A stretch of DNA of 64,000 bases from NCBI RefSeq assembly GCF_030504545.1, contig NZ_JAUKWP010000003.1, positions 1-64,000 of the forward strand, in the 5' to 3' direction. The notes beneath the pieces are model-generated. The model worked only from the letters and a program-made list of their open reading frames with translations, made no database searches and was not told the DNA's origin. Position numbers and translations under genes: made by a program. Positions 1-7,452 of the stretch are shown piece by piece (the first letter of the stretch is position 1; every line of letters begins with the position of its first letter). The DNA comes from Lactobacillus sp. YT155. Lineage in GTDB: Bacteria > Bacillota > Bacilli > Lactobacillales > Lactobacillaceae.

Positions 1-441
1 CAAATGGGACAAGTTACTGCTAACTATCAAGATGATAAAGGTAACAAATTAGCTGATTCTGAAGTTCAAGTTCTTAAAGTAGGTTCAACTTACAAGACCG
101 AACAAAAGAAGATTGCTGGATACAAGTTTGTGAAGACAACTGGTGATCCTGTAACAGGTAAAGTAAAAGCTGTTGCAGTTGGAGCAAGCACTCAAAAAGC
201 TAAGATGAAAGCTGAAGCTATGGAAGCTGCTACAACAACAGGAGGACAAACAGTAAATTACATTTACTCAAAAATTCCTGCACCAGTAGATCCTGACAAA
301 CCAACAACAATCACAACTATTACAAAGACAATCACTAAGTACTTACCAAAAACTGGTGAACAACAATTGGCTGTCTTAGGAATCGTTGGTGTGCTAGTTC
401 TAGCAACTGCAGCATACTTGAAATTCCGCAAAAAAGCTTAA
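1..441 (+). CDS. C-terminal part of a MucBP/LPXTG surface protein (5' end outside window)
   Basis: This is the end of a cell-wall-anchored surface protein; the reading frame is open to the window edge, so the N-terminus lies upstream. What remains is one MucBP-type domain (it opens VTANYQDDKGNKLAD and closes with VNYIYSK), a short Pro/Thr linker, and a sortase signal: LPKTG, then a hydrophobic segment and the basic tail KFRKKA. MucBP domains are known from mucin-binding adhesins of lactobacilli, and sortase A would link the Thr of LPKTG to peptidoglycan. The domain carries an unusual Lys/Ala-rich insertion (GASTQKAKMKAEAMEA) before its last strand. Two TAA stops lie in tandem. The family is clear from domain and anchor; the ligand is unknown. 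Confidence 0.9.
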   Translation, partial: QMGQVTANYQDDKGNKLADSEVQVLKVGSTYKTEQKKIAGYKFVKTTGDPVTGKVKAVAVGASTQKAKMKAEAMEAATTTGGQTVNYIYSKIPAPVDPDKPTTITTITKTITKYLPKTGEQQLAVLGIVGVLVLATAAYLKFRKKA

Positions 442-458
442 TAAGAAATAAACTATAG

Positions 459-486
459 AAAACGCCGTGAACTGCGACGTTTTTTA
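459..486 (+). terminator. Intrinsic terminator of the LPXTG gene
   Basis: AAAACGCCG and GCGACGTTTT pair around a short loop with one C/A mismatch, followed by a T run. It lies just downstream of the double stop. Confidence 0.65.
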
Positions 487-536
487 TAATTATAACTTAA
501 ACAGAACAACTCTAAATTGGTATGAAGGTATATTTT

Positions 537-932
537 ATGAAAACAAGAGATACTATAATCTATCCAGTAATTATCACTGAGATTCAGGATAACGAACATT
601 ATTATACGGTGACTTCTCCTAATATTGAAGGCATGATAACTCGAGGAAAAACTTTTTCCGATGCTGCTACCAAGGCTGAAGATGCGATTGCCACAATCTT
701 AAACGAGGGAAGTAGCTATCCTGAAGTTCAAGACCCAACAACTTGGGAAATTAATGATAATGAAAAGATTGTTTATATTAATGTTAATATGACCAAATGG
801 CGTACTCGAAATACTCAAACAATTAGAACGACAATAACTATGCCAGAGTATTTGAGTGTTCTAGCTAGAAAGAATAATATTAATGTATCTAGAGTTGCAA
901 CTGAAGCACTTAAGAAAAAACTAAAGATATAA
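537..932 (+). CDS. HicB-family protein, no HicA partner visible
   Basis: A 131-aa protein with the HicB layout. The N-terminal half matches the degenerate RNase-H-like HicB fold (YYTVTSPNIEGMITRGKTF, then a helix with AEDAIATIL). The C-terminal half looks like a ribbon-helix-helix DNA-binding domain (RTTITMPEYLSVLARKNNI). HicB proteins normally neutralise the HicA mRNA interferase and repress their own operon. Here no HicA-sized reading frame lies on either side: an LPXTG gene is upstream and uspA is convergent downstream. The start at 537 is chosen because AAGG at 525-528 sits 8 nt before it; an ATG at 522 overlaps that SD. It could be an orphan antitoxin or a regulator that has lost its toxin. 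Confidence 0.7.
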   Translation: MKTRDTIIYPVIITEIQDNEHYYTVTSPNIEGMITRGKTFSDAATKAEDAIATILNEGSSYPEVQDPTTWEINDNEKIVYINVNMTKWRTRNTQTIRTTITMPEYLSVLARKNNINVSRVATEALKKKLKI

Positions 933-967
933 AAAAGAAGTTCAACATATTGTTGAACTTCTTTTTA
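931..967. terminator. Bidirectional terminator between the hicB-like gene and uspA
   Basis: A long perfect stem, AAGAAGTTCAACA with TGTTGAACTTCTT around a TAT loop, has A and T runs on both sides, so it can end both convergent transcripts. Confidence 0.9.
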
Positions 968-968
968 T

Positions 969-1442
969 TTATTTACTTTCTTTATGTGGCTTCTTATTGT
1001 CTAAGTCGGTTCTGACAACTAATACATCACACTTAGCAGTACGGGTAACATATTCAGTTACGGAACCAATGAGTAGTCGTTCTACGGCATTTAGTCCAGT
1101 AGCACCAATCATAATCAAATCAATATCAGCTTTTTTAGGAAAGTCCTCAGAAATAATTGTTTTCGGTGCACCATATTCGATTGTAGAATCCACTTCTTTG
1201 ATTCCTTCGTCTTTAGCTGATTTTACATAGCCATCAATGGTTTCTTTTGCTTTTTGAGTAACTTGTTCAACCATTTCTGAATCGAAACTAGAAACACTTT
1301 GGAAAGCTCTAGTATCAATAACATGCAAAATGTGAAGTTTAGCATTATTTCTTTTAGCAACCGCAACGGCCTTTCTGAATGCTAACTCAGCTTCAAAAGA
1401 TCCATCAATTGGAACCAAGATACTTGTGTATTGTTGTAACAT
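969..1442 (-). CDS. Universal stress protein, UspA family
   Basis: A 157-aa cytoplasmic single-domain Usp. It opens with the strand-turn ILVPIDGSFEAELAF and ends with the ATP-binding signature G-2x-G-9x-G-S (GATG, nine residues, GS) near residue 115-130. Members carrying this motif usually bind ATP and dimerise; they modulate survival under stress, but no precise reaction is known for lactobacillar paralogs. The gene is monocistronic: a promoter lies upstream, GAGGTGATACTATG gives a strong SD, and the downstream terminator is shared with the convergent hicB-like gene. Family assignment is secure; physiological role is not. Confidence 0.93.
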   Translation of the reverse strand: MLQQYTSILVPIDGSFEAELAFRKAVAVAKRNNAKLHILHVIDTRAFQSVSSFDSEMVEQVTQKAKETIDGYVKSAKDEGIKEVDSTIEYGAPKTIISEDFPKKADIDLIMIGATGLNAVERLLIGSVTEYVTRTAKCDVLVVRTDLDNKKPHKESK

Positions 1443-1473
1443 AGTATCACCTCATTTATTATTTTGTAACTTT

Positions 1474-1503
1474 ATTGTAGTTCAAAAAAGGGTCATTTAA
1501 CAA
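1474..1503 (-). promoter_or_regulatory. Probable promoter of the uspA-family gene
   Basis: On the minus strand, TTGTTA (1503-1498) and TACAAT (1479-1474) are 18 nt apart, about 30 nt upstream of the start codon. Confidence 0.55.
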
Positions 1504-1518
1504 GTAATTCGAATTAGA

Positions 1519-1803
1519 TTAAACGTGAAATTTATTGGAAATAAAGATTGCATAAAAAGCAGCACAGATACTACCAAATAATAGGGCAGAGATGCTGAGC
1601 ATCTTGTTGTCAAAGAATAGAGTGACAAAGCCAAACATGGCTGAAATAAAGAACAAAATCGCAATGGATTTGGTTACTAATTTGTATTGATTGATACTGT
1701 CTGGTTTTATTTTGACGAAAGGTTCTTCAACGTGTCTTGATAAATAAGTAGCGATTATCAGAATTAATAGTGAAAAAATTCCCATGGCAATTTTGATTAA
1801 CAT
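1519..1803 (-). CDS. Small three-helix membrane protein, unrecognised
   Basis: A 94-aa, very hydrophobic protein with three probable transmembrane segments (about residues 3-20, 45-65 and 70-90) and a short charged loop between the first two (SRHVEEPFVKIKPDS). GGAGGAAACAAATG provides a strong SD, and the length and coding character suggest a real gene. I do not recognise the family. It lies downstream of the probable 6S RNA terminator and upstream of uspA on the same strand, so it is probably expressed from readthrough or from an unseen promoter. No function is assigned. Confidence 0.65.
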   Translation of the reverse strand: MLIKIAMGIFSLLILIIATYLSRHVEEPFVKIKPDSINQYKLVTKSIAILFFISAMFGFVTLFFDNKMLSISALLFGSICAAFYAIFISNKFHV

Positions 1804-1817
1804 TTGTTTCCTCCAAT

Positions 1818-1846
1818 AAAAAAACGGTTCATTTCAGATGAACCGC
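1818..1846 (-). terminator. Intrinsic terminator of the rarA / 6S-like transcript
   Basis: On the minus strand CGGTTCAT and ATGAACCG pair around CTGAA and run into seven Ts. Confidence 0.9.
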
Positions 1847-2058
1847 TAAAACACTTTAAGTGACGCTTAGCATCGTGTAGTTGTCCCCGCGTTTTAATAA
1901 AAATCGGATTGTCTCAAAGCCAGTCACTTCTTTGCACAAAAGCCTGATCGTGACTATGAATAACTCTCCAGGGCATGTATTAGTTGTTCAGTCAACTGAA
2001 AATAATGCCTCTCTATCACTCAAGCATTTCATGCATATCTTAGCAACATTCGCGAGAA
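1818..2058 (-). ncRNA. ssrS: Structured non-coding RNA downstream of rarA, probable 6S RNA
   Basis: About 200 nt without a usable reading frame lie between the rarA stop and a strong minus-strand terminator. GCTAAG (2044-2039) can close on TTTAGC (1850-1845), giving an end-to-end stem. Inside are a GGCAT/ATGCC stem and an AGTCAC/GTGACT stem, with purine-rich single-stranded stretches between them. Size, terminal closing stem, own terminator and position beside rarA fit my recollection of where Firmicutes 6S RNA genes lie. 6S RNA binds housekeeping RNA polymerase in stationary phase. The internal fold is not a textbook single rod, and no clear promoter is seen, so the identity is an inference; the 5' end may overlap the rarA 3' end. 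Confidence 0.55.
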
Positions 2059-2061
2059 ATT

Positions 2062-3336
2062 TCAATCTTTACGAGCTTCATTTATTTTGTCATATTGTTG
2101 TTTCAAAGCTTGTTCATATTTTCCAGTAGTTTTTGGATCATAATAGAGTTTTTTCTTAATCTTATCAGGCAAATATTGTTGATCAACCCAGTCATTTGGA
2201 TAACTGTGCGGATACTTGTATTCAACACCATGATTAAGTTTCTTTGCTCCTGAGTAATGAGAATCTTTCAAATGATCAGGAATATTACCAGAGTTGCCGG
2301 CTTGAATATCTTGCATAGCACCATCGATGGCGGTCATTGCCGAATTGGATTTTGGACTTAGACAGAGATCAATTACCGCAACTGCTAGTGGAATTCTTGC
2401 TTCAGGTAAACCTAATGATAAAGCGGCTTGGGTAGCTTCGACAGTTCGAGCACAGACTTGTGGATTTGCCAAACCAATATCTTCATAGGCACAGACAGTG
2501 AGGCGGCGAACCACTGAGACCAAATCGCCAGCTTCAAGTAATCTTCCCATGTAGTGGAGGGCAGCATTGGCATCTGAACCACGAATTGATTTTTGAAAAG
2601 CAGAGATAACATCATAATGTCCATCACCGTCTTTATCAGCGGTGAGAGCTTTTCTTTGAACTGATTCTTCAATAATCTCTAAAGTTAAGTGAATTACGCC
2701 GTCAGAATCTGGTGCCGTGGATTTAGCAGCAAGTTCAAGACCATTAAGAATACTTCGTAAGTCGCCATTAGTTGAGGACACCAAAAGTCCGAGGGCGTTG
2801 TCGTCTAGTTTGATATTCATGTTACCTAGACCGACTTCTTTATCACTTAAAGCACGAGCAACGGCTTTTTTTAAATCTTCTTCATTCAAAGGTTTAAGTT
2901 CGAAAATTTGGGTACGAGAGCGAATCGCTGGTGAGATATTAATATAAGGATTCTCGGTTGTGGCACCAATCAAAATAATACTTCCTTGTTCTAATAATGG
3001 TAAAAGGAAGTCTTGTTTAGTCTTATTTAGTCGATGAATTTCGTCAAGGAGTAGGACAACTGTACCGCTCATCTTCGCTTCTTCAGCAACGACTTTGAGT
3101 TCTTTTTGACCGTCGGTGGCTGCATTTAAAGTACGAAAAGCGTATTTGGTACTACCAGCAATAGCGCTCGCAATGCTGGTTTTTCCGATTCCTGGTGGTC
3201 CATATAGAATCATCGATGATAATAATTTTGCATCGACCATTCGACGAATGATTTTTCCAGGGCCAACAAGATGTTCTTGACCAACGATGTCGTCAATCGT
3301 CTTGGGTCTCATTTTGTATGCAAGAGGTTGTTGCAT
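2062..3336 (-). CDS. rarA: Replication-associated recombination protein A (AAA+ ATPase)
   Basis: A 424-aa AAA+ ATPase of the RarA/MgsA/WRNIP1 family, which acts at stalled replication forks together with SSB and DNA polymerase. Walker A is GPPGIGKT at residues 46-53 and Walker B is LLLDEIHR around 96-102; a sensor region (IGATTENPYINISPAIRSR) follows, then the long C-terminal helical and tetramerisation domain ending in the family's NHGVEYKYPHSYPNDWVDQQ-type block. Length is normal. The SD is AAAGGAG, 7-8 nt before ATG. It is divergent from the DUF1054 gene, with only 60 nt between them. The structured RNA begins right at its stop codon. Confidence 0.97.
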   Translation of the reverse strand: MQQPLAYKMRPKTIDDIVGQEHLVGPGKIIRRMVDAKLLSSMILYGPPGIGKTSIASAIAGSTKYAFRTLNAATDGQKELKVVAEEAKMSGTVVLLLDEIHRLNKTKQDFLLPLLEQGSIILIGATTENPYINISPAIRSRTQIFELKPLNEEDLKKAVARALSDKEVGLGNMNIKLDDNALGLLVSSTNGDLRSILNGLELAAKSTAPDSDGVIHLTLEIIEESVQRKALTADKDGDGHYDVISAFQKSIRGSDANAALHYMGRLLEAGDLVSVVRRLTVCAYEDIGLANPQVCARTVEATQAALSLGLPEARIPLAVAVIDLCLSPKSNSAMTAIDGAMQDIQAGNSGNIPDHLKDSHYSGAKKLNHGVEYKYPHSYPNDWVDQQYLPDKIKKKLYYDPKTTGKYEQALKQQYDKINEARKD

Positions 3337-3396
3337 TGCAATACTCCTTTGAATTAGTTATCTTAATATTAACAATAAAAAGCTCAGAGGTAAAAG

Positions 3397-3966
3397 ATGT
3401 TTAATTCTGATGATTTTAAGGTTTTTGACGACCCAACTTTAGCTGGTCGCTTGGGAAAGATTAAAGAAATTATTGACCCGAAGTTTGAGTCATTAGGTGA
3501 ATCATTATTAGATCAATATCAAGGACAATTTCAGCAACAACTATATGTCCATATTGCCCAACATATTCGTCGTCACAAGAATCCACCAACTGACACCTGG
3601 ATGGCAATTAGTACCAATAAACGAGGATACAAATCTTTACCACATATTGAAATAGGATTCTGGCCAGAGTGTATCTTTAGTAATATTTCGTTTTTGACTG
3701 AAATTGAGAAGCGAAAAGATGTTGTTGATAGATTAAATAAAGTAATTACATTTGATCAGAATTTAGGAATTTCAACCGACCATACACAGAGCCAACTGCA
3801 ACCATTAACGAAAGAAAATTTTGAAGCGGCTACGCAACGTTATTTGAAGATAAAAAGTGCGGACTTGGTAATCGGCTATACTTACGATAAAGAAAGTTTT
3901 GATAACGAAGCAATATTAAACGATTTGCTAGGGTTGTTCAGTTTATTAGAAAAATTTGAACGATGA
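3397..3966 (+). CDS. DUF1054 family protein (YktB-like)
   Basis: A 189-aa soluble protein of the DUF1054 family (B. subtilis YktB), known structurally but without an assigned activity. It shows the family's opening FNSDDFKVFDDPTLAGRL, a central PHIEIGFWPECIF block and a C-terminal helix. The SD is AGAGG, spaced 8 nt from ATG. The gene lies head-to-head with rarA. In B. subtilis yktB sits with yktA and yktC; here relatives of those two (62734 and 63311) are about 60 kb away, so the trio is split. Confidence 0.88.
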   Translation: MFNSDDFKVFDDPTLAGRLGKIKEIIDPKFESLGESLLDQYQGQFQQQLYVHIAQHIRRHKNPPTDTWMAISTNKRGYKSLPHIEIGFWPECIFSNISFLTEIEKRKDVVDRLNKVITFDQNLGISTDHTQSQLQPLTKENFEAATQRYLKIKSADLVIGYTYDKESFDNEAILNDLLGLFSLLEKFER

Positions 3967-4032
3967 TTGAATTCGGTTGATAATAATTTAAATGTTATAA
4001 TTATTATAGAGAGCAATCGCAAGGAGAATGAA

Positions 4033-4734
4033 ATGGGTAAATTCACAGTTGATAAGAAATTCTGGGAATTATTTCCAGAAACAAAAATTACTTTTTTAAT
4101 TGCAAAAAATGTTGATAATACAAGTTATCGCGATACACCAGATGATTTACTTGATAAAGCCAATCAAAAAGCTGCTAAGTGGGTTCCTGATGATCCAATC
4201 AGTGAGAATCCGGTTGTTAAGGACTGGCGAGAAGCTTTTCAAAAGTTTAAAACTAAAAAAGGTGCTCGTTGTGCGGTTGAAAATCTTTTGAAACGTGCTA
4301 AGAATGGCAAAGGAGTAGGGCAAATTAATCCGGTTGTTGATATTTATAACTCCGTTTCATTGAACTGGGCTTTTCCTTGCTCAAGTGAAGACAGTGATAA
4401 AGTAGTTGGCGACTTAGAATTGACGGTTGCTGATGGTGGAGAAAAATTCCTGCCTATCGGAGAAGCTGAAGTTGAAGAAGCACTACCCGGAGAAGTTATT
4501 TATAAAGATCAAGAGTCGGTATTAAGTCGTTGCTGGGCTTGGCGTGATAGTTCGCGAGTGGAAACAACCGAAACTTCTAAGAATCTTATTTTCTACATGG
4601 AAAATGTTAATCCCGAAAGGGATGCCGATCACCAAAACGCTATCAAAGAGTTACAAAGTAAATTAAAAGATTATTTAGATATTGATACACGGGTAATATT
4701 GGTAACCAAAGATAATCCTGAAGCTGAATTTTAG
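4033..4734 (+). CDS. Stand-alone B3/B4 tRNA-editing-type domain protein
   Basis: A 233-aa protein of the B3/B4 family, the domain that forms the editing module of bacterial phenylalanyl-tRNA synthetase beta. Blocks seen are a central INPVVDIYNSVSLNWAFPCS segment and the later GEVIYKDQESVLSRCWAWRDS segment. Free-standing members may deacylate mischarged tRNA or bind amino acids, but that is inferred from the fold. The start is set at ATG 4033 because AAGGAG at 4021-4026 precedes it; the in-frame extension upstream to 3967 has no SD. It follows the DUF1054 gene by 66 nt and ends at a bidirectional terminator. Confidence 0.85.
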   Translation: MGKFTVDKKFWELFPETKITFLIAKNVDNTSYRDTPDDLLDKANQKAAKWVPDDPISENPVVKDWREAFQKFKTKKGARCAVENLLKRAKNGKGVGQINPVVDIYNSVSLNWAFPCSSEDSDKVVGDLELTVADGGEKFLPIGEAEVEEALPGEVIYKDQESVLSRCWAWRDSSRVETTETSKNLIFYMENVNPERDADHQNAIKELQSKLKDYLDIDTRVILVTKDNPEAEF

Positions 4735-4738
4735 ATAA

Positions 4739-4770
4739 TAAAAAAACACATCCAAATGGATGTGTTTTTG
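4739..4770. terminator. Bidirectional terminator between the B3/B4 gene and rpsD
   Basis: ACACATCC pairs with GGATGTGT around AAAT, with A and T tracts on either side. Confidence 0.9.
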
Positions 4771-4782
4771 TTTTGCCAAATC

Positions 4783-5391
4783 TTAAAGGATTTGGTTATA
4801 GTATTCAACGACAAGTGATTCGTCGATTTCTGGGTTAAGTTCTTCACGTTCTGGCAATCTTACAAGTGAACCAGAGTTTGTGCTTTCGTCATAACTAACG
4901 AAACCAGGGCGACCAACAACTGCTTCAAGAGCTTCTTTAACAATTGCCAAGTCTTTTGATTTTTCTCTTAATGAGATAACTTGTCCAGGTTTTACTTCGT
5001 ATGAAGGAATATCTAAACGTTTGCCATCTACTAAGATGTGACCGTGGTTAACAAGTTGACGAGCTTGTGGTCTAGTTGAAGCAAGACCTAAACGATAAAC
5101 AACGTTATCTAATCTTGTTTCAAGAAGAGCCATCAAGTTAGCACCGTGGATACCTTCCATTTTACCGGCACGAACGAACAAGTTACGGAATTGACGTTCA
5201 TTTAATTCGTACATGAAACGTAGTTTTTGTTTTTCTTTAAGTTGAGTACCGTATTCAGAAACTTTTCCACGACTGTTTGGTCCGTGTTGTCCAGGAGCGT
5301 AAGGGCGACGTGCTAATTCCTTACCTGTTCCTGAAAGTGAAATTCCTAAACGACGAGATAATCTCCATCTTGGTCCTGTATATCTTGACAT
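4783..5391 (-). CDS. rpsD: 30S ribosomal protein S4
   Basis: A 202-aa primary 16S rRNA-binding protein of the small subunit that nucleates 5'-domain assembly. It has the N-terminal [16 protein letters not shown], the arginine-rich [14 protein letters not shown] block, and the S4 RNA-binding domain at about 90-155 ([14 protein letters not shown]...). The start is ATG 5391, with GGAGG 8 nt upstream; an in-frame ATG at 5406 lies before that SD. It is a single-gene transcript with its own strong promoter and a leader of about 165 nt. In Firmicutes S4 represses its own mRNA through such a leader. Confidence 0.98.
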   Translation of the reverse strand: MSRYTGPRWRLSRRLGISLSGTGKELARRPYAPGQHGPNSRGKVSEYGTQLKEKQKLRFMYELNERQFRNLFVRAGKMEGIHGANLMALLETRLDNVVYRLGLASTRPQARQLVNHGHILVDGKRLDIPSYEVKPGQVISLREKSKDLAIVKEALEAVVGRPGFVSYDESTNSGSLVRLPEREELNPEIDESLVVEYYNQIL

Positions 5392-5557
5392 ATATATGTC
5401 CTCCAATTTTTTTTGGAGTAAAATAAATCAAAAATAAGTTCGACATTCGTTCAGTTCTCGTTTCAATCTTCACCATTGCAGCCGTAGGTTACACAATTGA
5501 GCTATTACGCGTTGAACTGTTGACGAGCTTGCCACTTATCGCTGCATTATTTTACAC
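5392..5557 (-). promoter_or_regulatory. rpsD 5' leader, probable S4 autoregulatory region
   Basis: About 165 nt of untranslated leader runs between the expected transcription start (about 5557) and the rpsD start. It contains no credible reading frame. Autogenous control by S4 is established for Firmicutes rpsD; binding to this particular leader is inferred. Confidence 0.6.
5400..5418 (-). promoter_or_regulatory. Hairpin that sequesters the rpsD Shine-Dalgarno sequence
   Basis: CTCCAA and TTGGAG pair around an A6 loop; the 3' arm contains GGAG of the rpsD SD (GGAGG at 5404-5400), so translation should require opening of the stem. Confidence 0.6.
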
Positions 5558-5564
5558 AAGTGCT

Positions 5565-5593
5565 ATCATACCGACATTTTGACGAATAGTCAA
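5565..5593 (-). promoter_or_regulatory. rpsD promoter
   Basis: TTGACT (5593-5588), a spacer of exactly 17 nt, then TATGAT (5570-5565). Near-consensus sigma-A promoter. Confidence 0.85.
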
Positions 5594-5675
5594 TGTTAAA
5601 TAGGGGATAAATATTAATTTTTTTAAAAGTTATTTAAATAACCCGTGGGATAGGGATATTTTATAGTAATGGTTT

Positions 5676-5683
5676 GCTATAAT
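5676..5683 (+). promoter_or_regulatory. ezrA promoter (extended -10)
   Basis: TATAAT at 5678-5683, preceded by GC with T at 5675 (TTTGCTATAAT, i.e. TGn before the box); no convincing -35. A perfect 14-bp palindrome, GTTATTTAAATAAC, lies at 5629-5642 upstream. Confidence 0.6.
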
Positions 5684-5719
5684 TAAAAATGATGTAAAAA
5701 CTAAACTGAGGTGGCAACT

Positions 5720-7414
5720 GTGGCGTTAAATATTTTTATCGCAATTATTATTCTTTTAATTCTCGCAATAGTTTTCATTTGGTATATGACCAACAAAAAT
5801 GAACGAGATTTAATTGAAGTACAAGATCGTATCGACTTGTTGAAAATAGGTAATTTAAAAAAAGTATTAGATGAACTAACGAAGACCCAATTCACTGGGG
5901 CTAGTTTGAAGAGCTTTCAAGAACAACAAGCTATTTATAATGAAATTGTAAGTGAAAAGATTCCGGTAATGAATGCCGAAGTTGAAGAGATACAAGAAGA
6001 TAACTCGAGATTCAAAGTTTTTAGTGTGCACAATAAGTTAAAAACTAAGTTTCAAGAAATTGATGATGTCAAAGAAGAAATCAATCGAGTTAATTATAGT
6101 TTGACTCGTTTGGCTGAGAGTACCAAAATCAATGCTTCTCAAAGTAACGAATTAAAAGACCGTTATCAAGCAATTCGTAAACAACTATTAACTAAATCAT
6201 TTGTTTATGGTTTAGCTGCACCAAAGTTAGAAGAAGAATTGAAAGCTATTGAACTTCAATTCGAAAAAGAAACTGAATTAACTCAAAAAGGTGACCACTT
6301 AGAAGCTAAGTCACTTCTAGATGTGATTAAAAAAGATATTGATAAGATTGATTGGAAGATGAATCAAATTGAACCATTGTATCAAGAATTGATTGACGTG
6401 TTCCCAGGTCAATTGGAAGAAATTGAATCAGTTTACCAAAAGATGAAAACTCAAAAATATGATTTTCCAAGTCCTGGAATTGAAGCTGGTGTAATTTCTA
6501 TAACTGATCAGATTGCTAACACCAAAGAAAAAATCAGTACTTTTGATTTCCCAGTTGTTAAAGAACAAAACGCCAAGATTGCTAGTGAAATTGACGGACT
6601 ATATTCAACGCTGGAAGAAGAAGCAAATGCTAAAAATGAAGTTCAAAAAACTGGTGATAAAGTCTTTGAATTCCTACAACATGCTAAGAACCAAAATGAT
6701 ACTTTAATTAGTAGCTTGAAGAAAATCAGTCGTGATTATATTTTATTGAATCAAGAAGATGAAGAAGTCCATAGTTATCAAGAACAAATTTATGAGTTGA
6801 TTGAACAATATCATGAACGTTCTGAAGAGATGGCAACAGACAGTGTAATTTATTCCGAAATTTTAACAGCTAATAATCAGACTACTGAAAAACTTACTGA
6901 AATTGAAACTAAACAAAAAGAAATTCATGAGAATTTCCAAGCTATGGTTGAAGGTGTCGAAGTTGCCAAAGTTAGTGTCAACAACTACGCCAACAGCTTG
7001 AAGAACCAAAAACTTAGAATTGATCAATTAAGATTATTGGGACTTCCTAAAGACTATCTCGACTATTACAAGATGGTGGCTTCAGAAATTAATAAAATGC
7101 AAGGTCAACTTAATGAACCAAAGATTAATGTTGATGAAGTTTCTAAACAATCATTTATTGTTCAAGAAGATCTCAGCAACTTAGAGCAAAAAACCGATGA
7201 ATTAGTTAACAACGTTAAGCTAACTGAGATTGCCATTCAATATGCAAACCGTTATGTTAACAGTGATGAAGAAGTTCGCGAAGCTTCTCAAAACGCCAAG
7301 AGATTATTTGATCAAGATTTCGATTATACCGGTGCTTTGAATATCATTGGTGGTAGCTTAGAAAAAGTTGAACCTGGGTCAATGAAGAGATTGCAAGACT
7401 CAATGGGTGCATAA
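5720..7414 (+). CDS. ezrA: Septation ring formation regulator EzrA
   Basis: A 564-aa membrane-anchored coiled-coil protein that restrains FtsZ polymerisation and helps coordinate division and wall synthesis in Firmicutes. One N-terminal transmembrane segment (about residues 3-22) is followed by a short basic/acidic turn (TNKNERD) and then about 530 residues of predominantly helical, Glu/Lys/Gln-rich spectrin-like repeats. GTG 5720 is taken as the start because GAGGTGG at 5708-5714 lies 5-6 nt upstream; the GTG at 5711 lies inside that SD. It is flanked by rpsD and nifZ-thiI, as in many lactobacilli, and is ended by its own terminator. Confidence 0.95.
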   Translation: MALNIFIAIIILLILAIVFIWYMTNKNERDLIEVQDRIDLLKIGNLKKVLDELTKTQFTGASLKSFQEQQAIYNEIVSEKIPVMNAEVEEIQEDNSRFKVFSVHNKLKTKFQEIDDVKEEINRVNYSLTRLAESTKINASQSNELKDRYQAIRKQLLTKSFVYGLAAPKLEEELKAIELQFEKETELTQKGDHLEAKSLLDVIKKDIDKIDWKMNQIEPLYQELIDVFPGQLEEIESVYQKMKTQKYDFPSPGIEAGVISITDQIANTKEKISTFDFPVVKEQNAKIASEIDGLYSTLEEEANAKNEVQKTGDKVFEFLQHAKNQNDTLISSLKKISRDYILLNQEDEEVHSYQEQIYELIEQYHERSEEMATDSVIYSEILTANNQTTEKLTEIETKQKEIHENFQAMVEGVEVAKVSVNNYANSLKNQKLRIDQLRLLGLPKDYLDYYKMVASEINKMQGQLNEPKINVDEVSKQSFIVQEDLSNLEQKTDELVNNVKLTEIAIQYANRYVNSDEEVREASQNAKRLFDQDFDYTGALNIIGGSLEKVEPGSMKRLQDSMGA

Positions 7415-7423
7415 AAATATAAA

Positions 7424-7452
7424 ATAAAAAAGCCATTATGGCTTTTTTATTT
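7424..7452. terminator. Bidirectional terminator between ezrA and the 172-aa gene
   Basis: AAAAAAGCCAT pairs with ATGGCTTTTTT, with A/T tracts on both strands. Confidence 0.88.

Noticed and set aside
442-536. Possible hicA toxin upstream of the hicB-like gene
   Set aside because: The interval is under 100 bases, contains a terminator and has no frame of suitable length.
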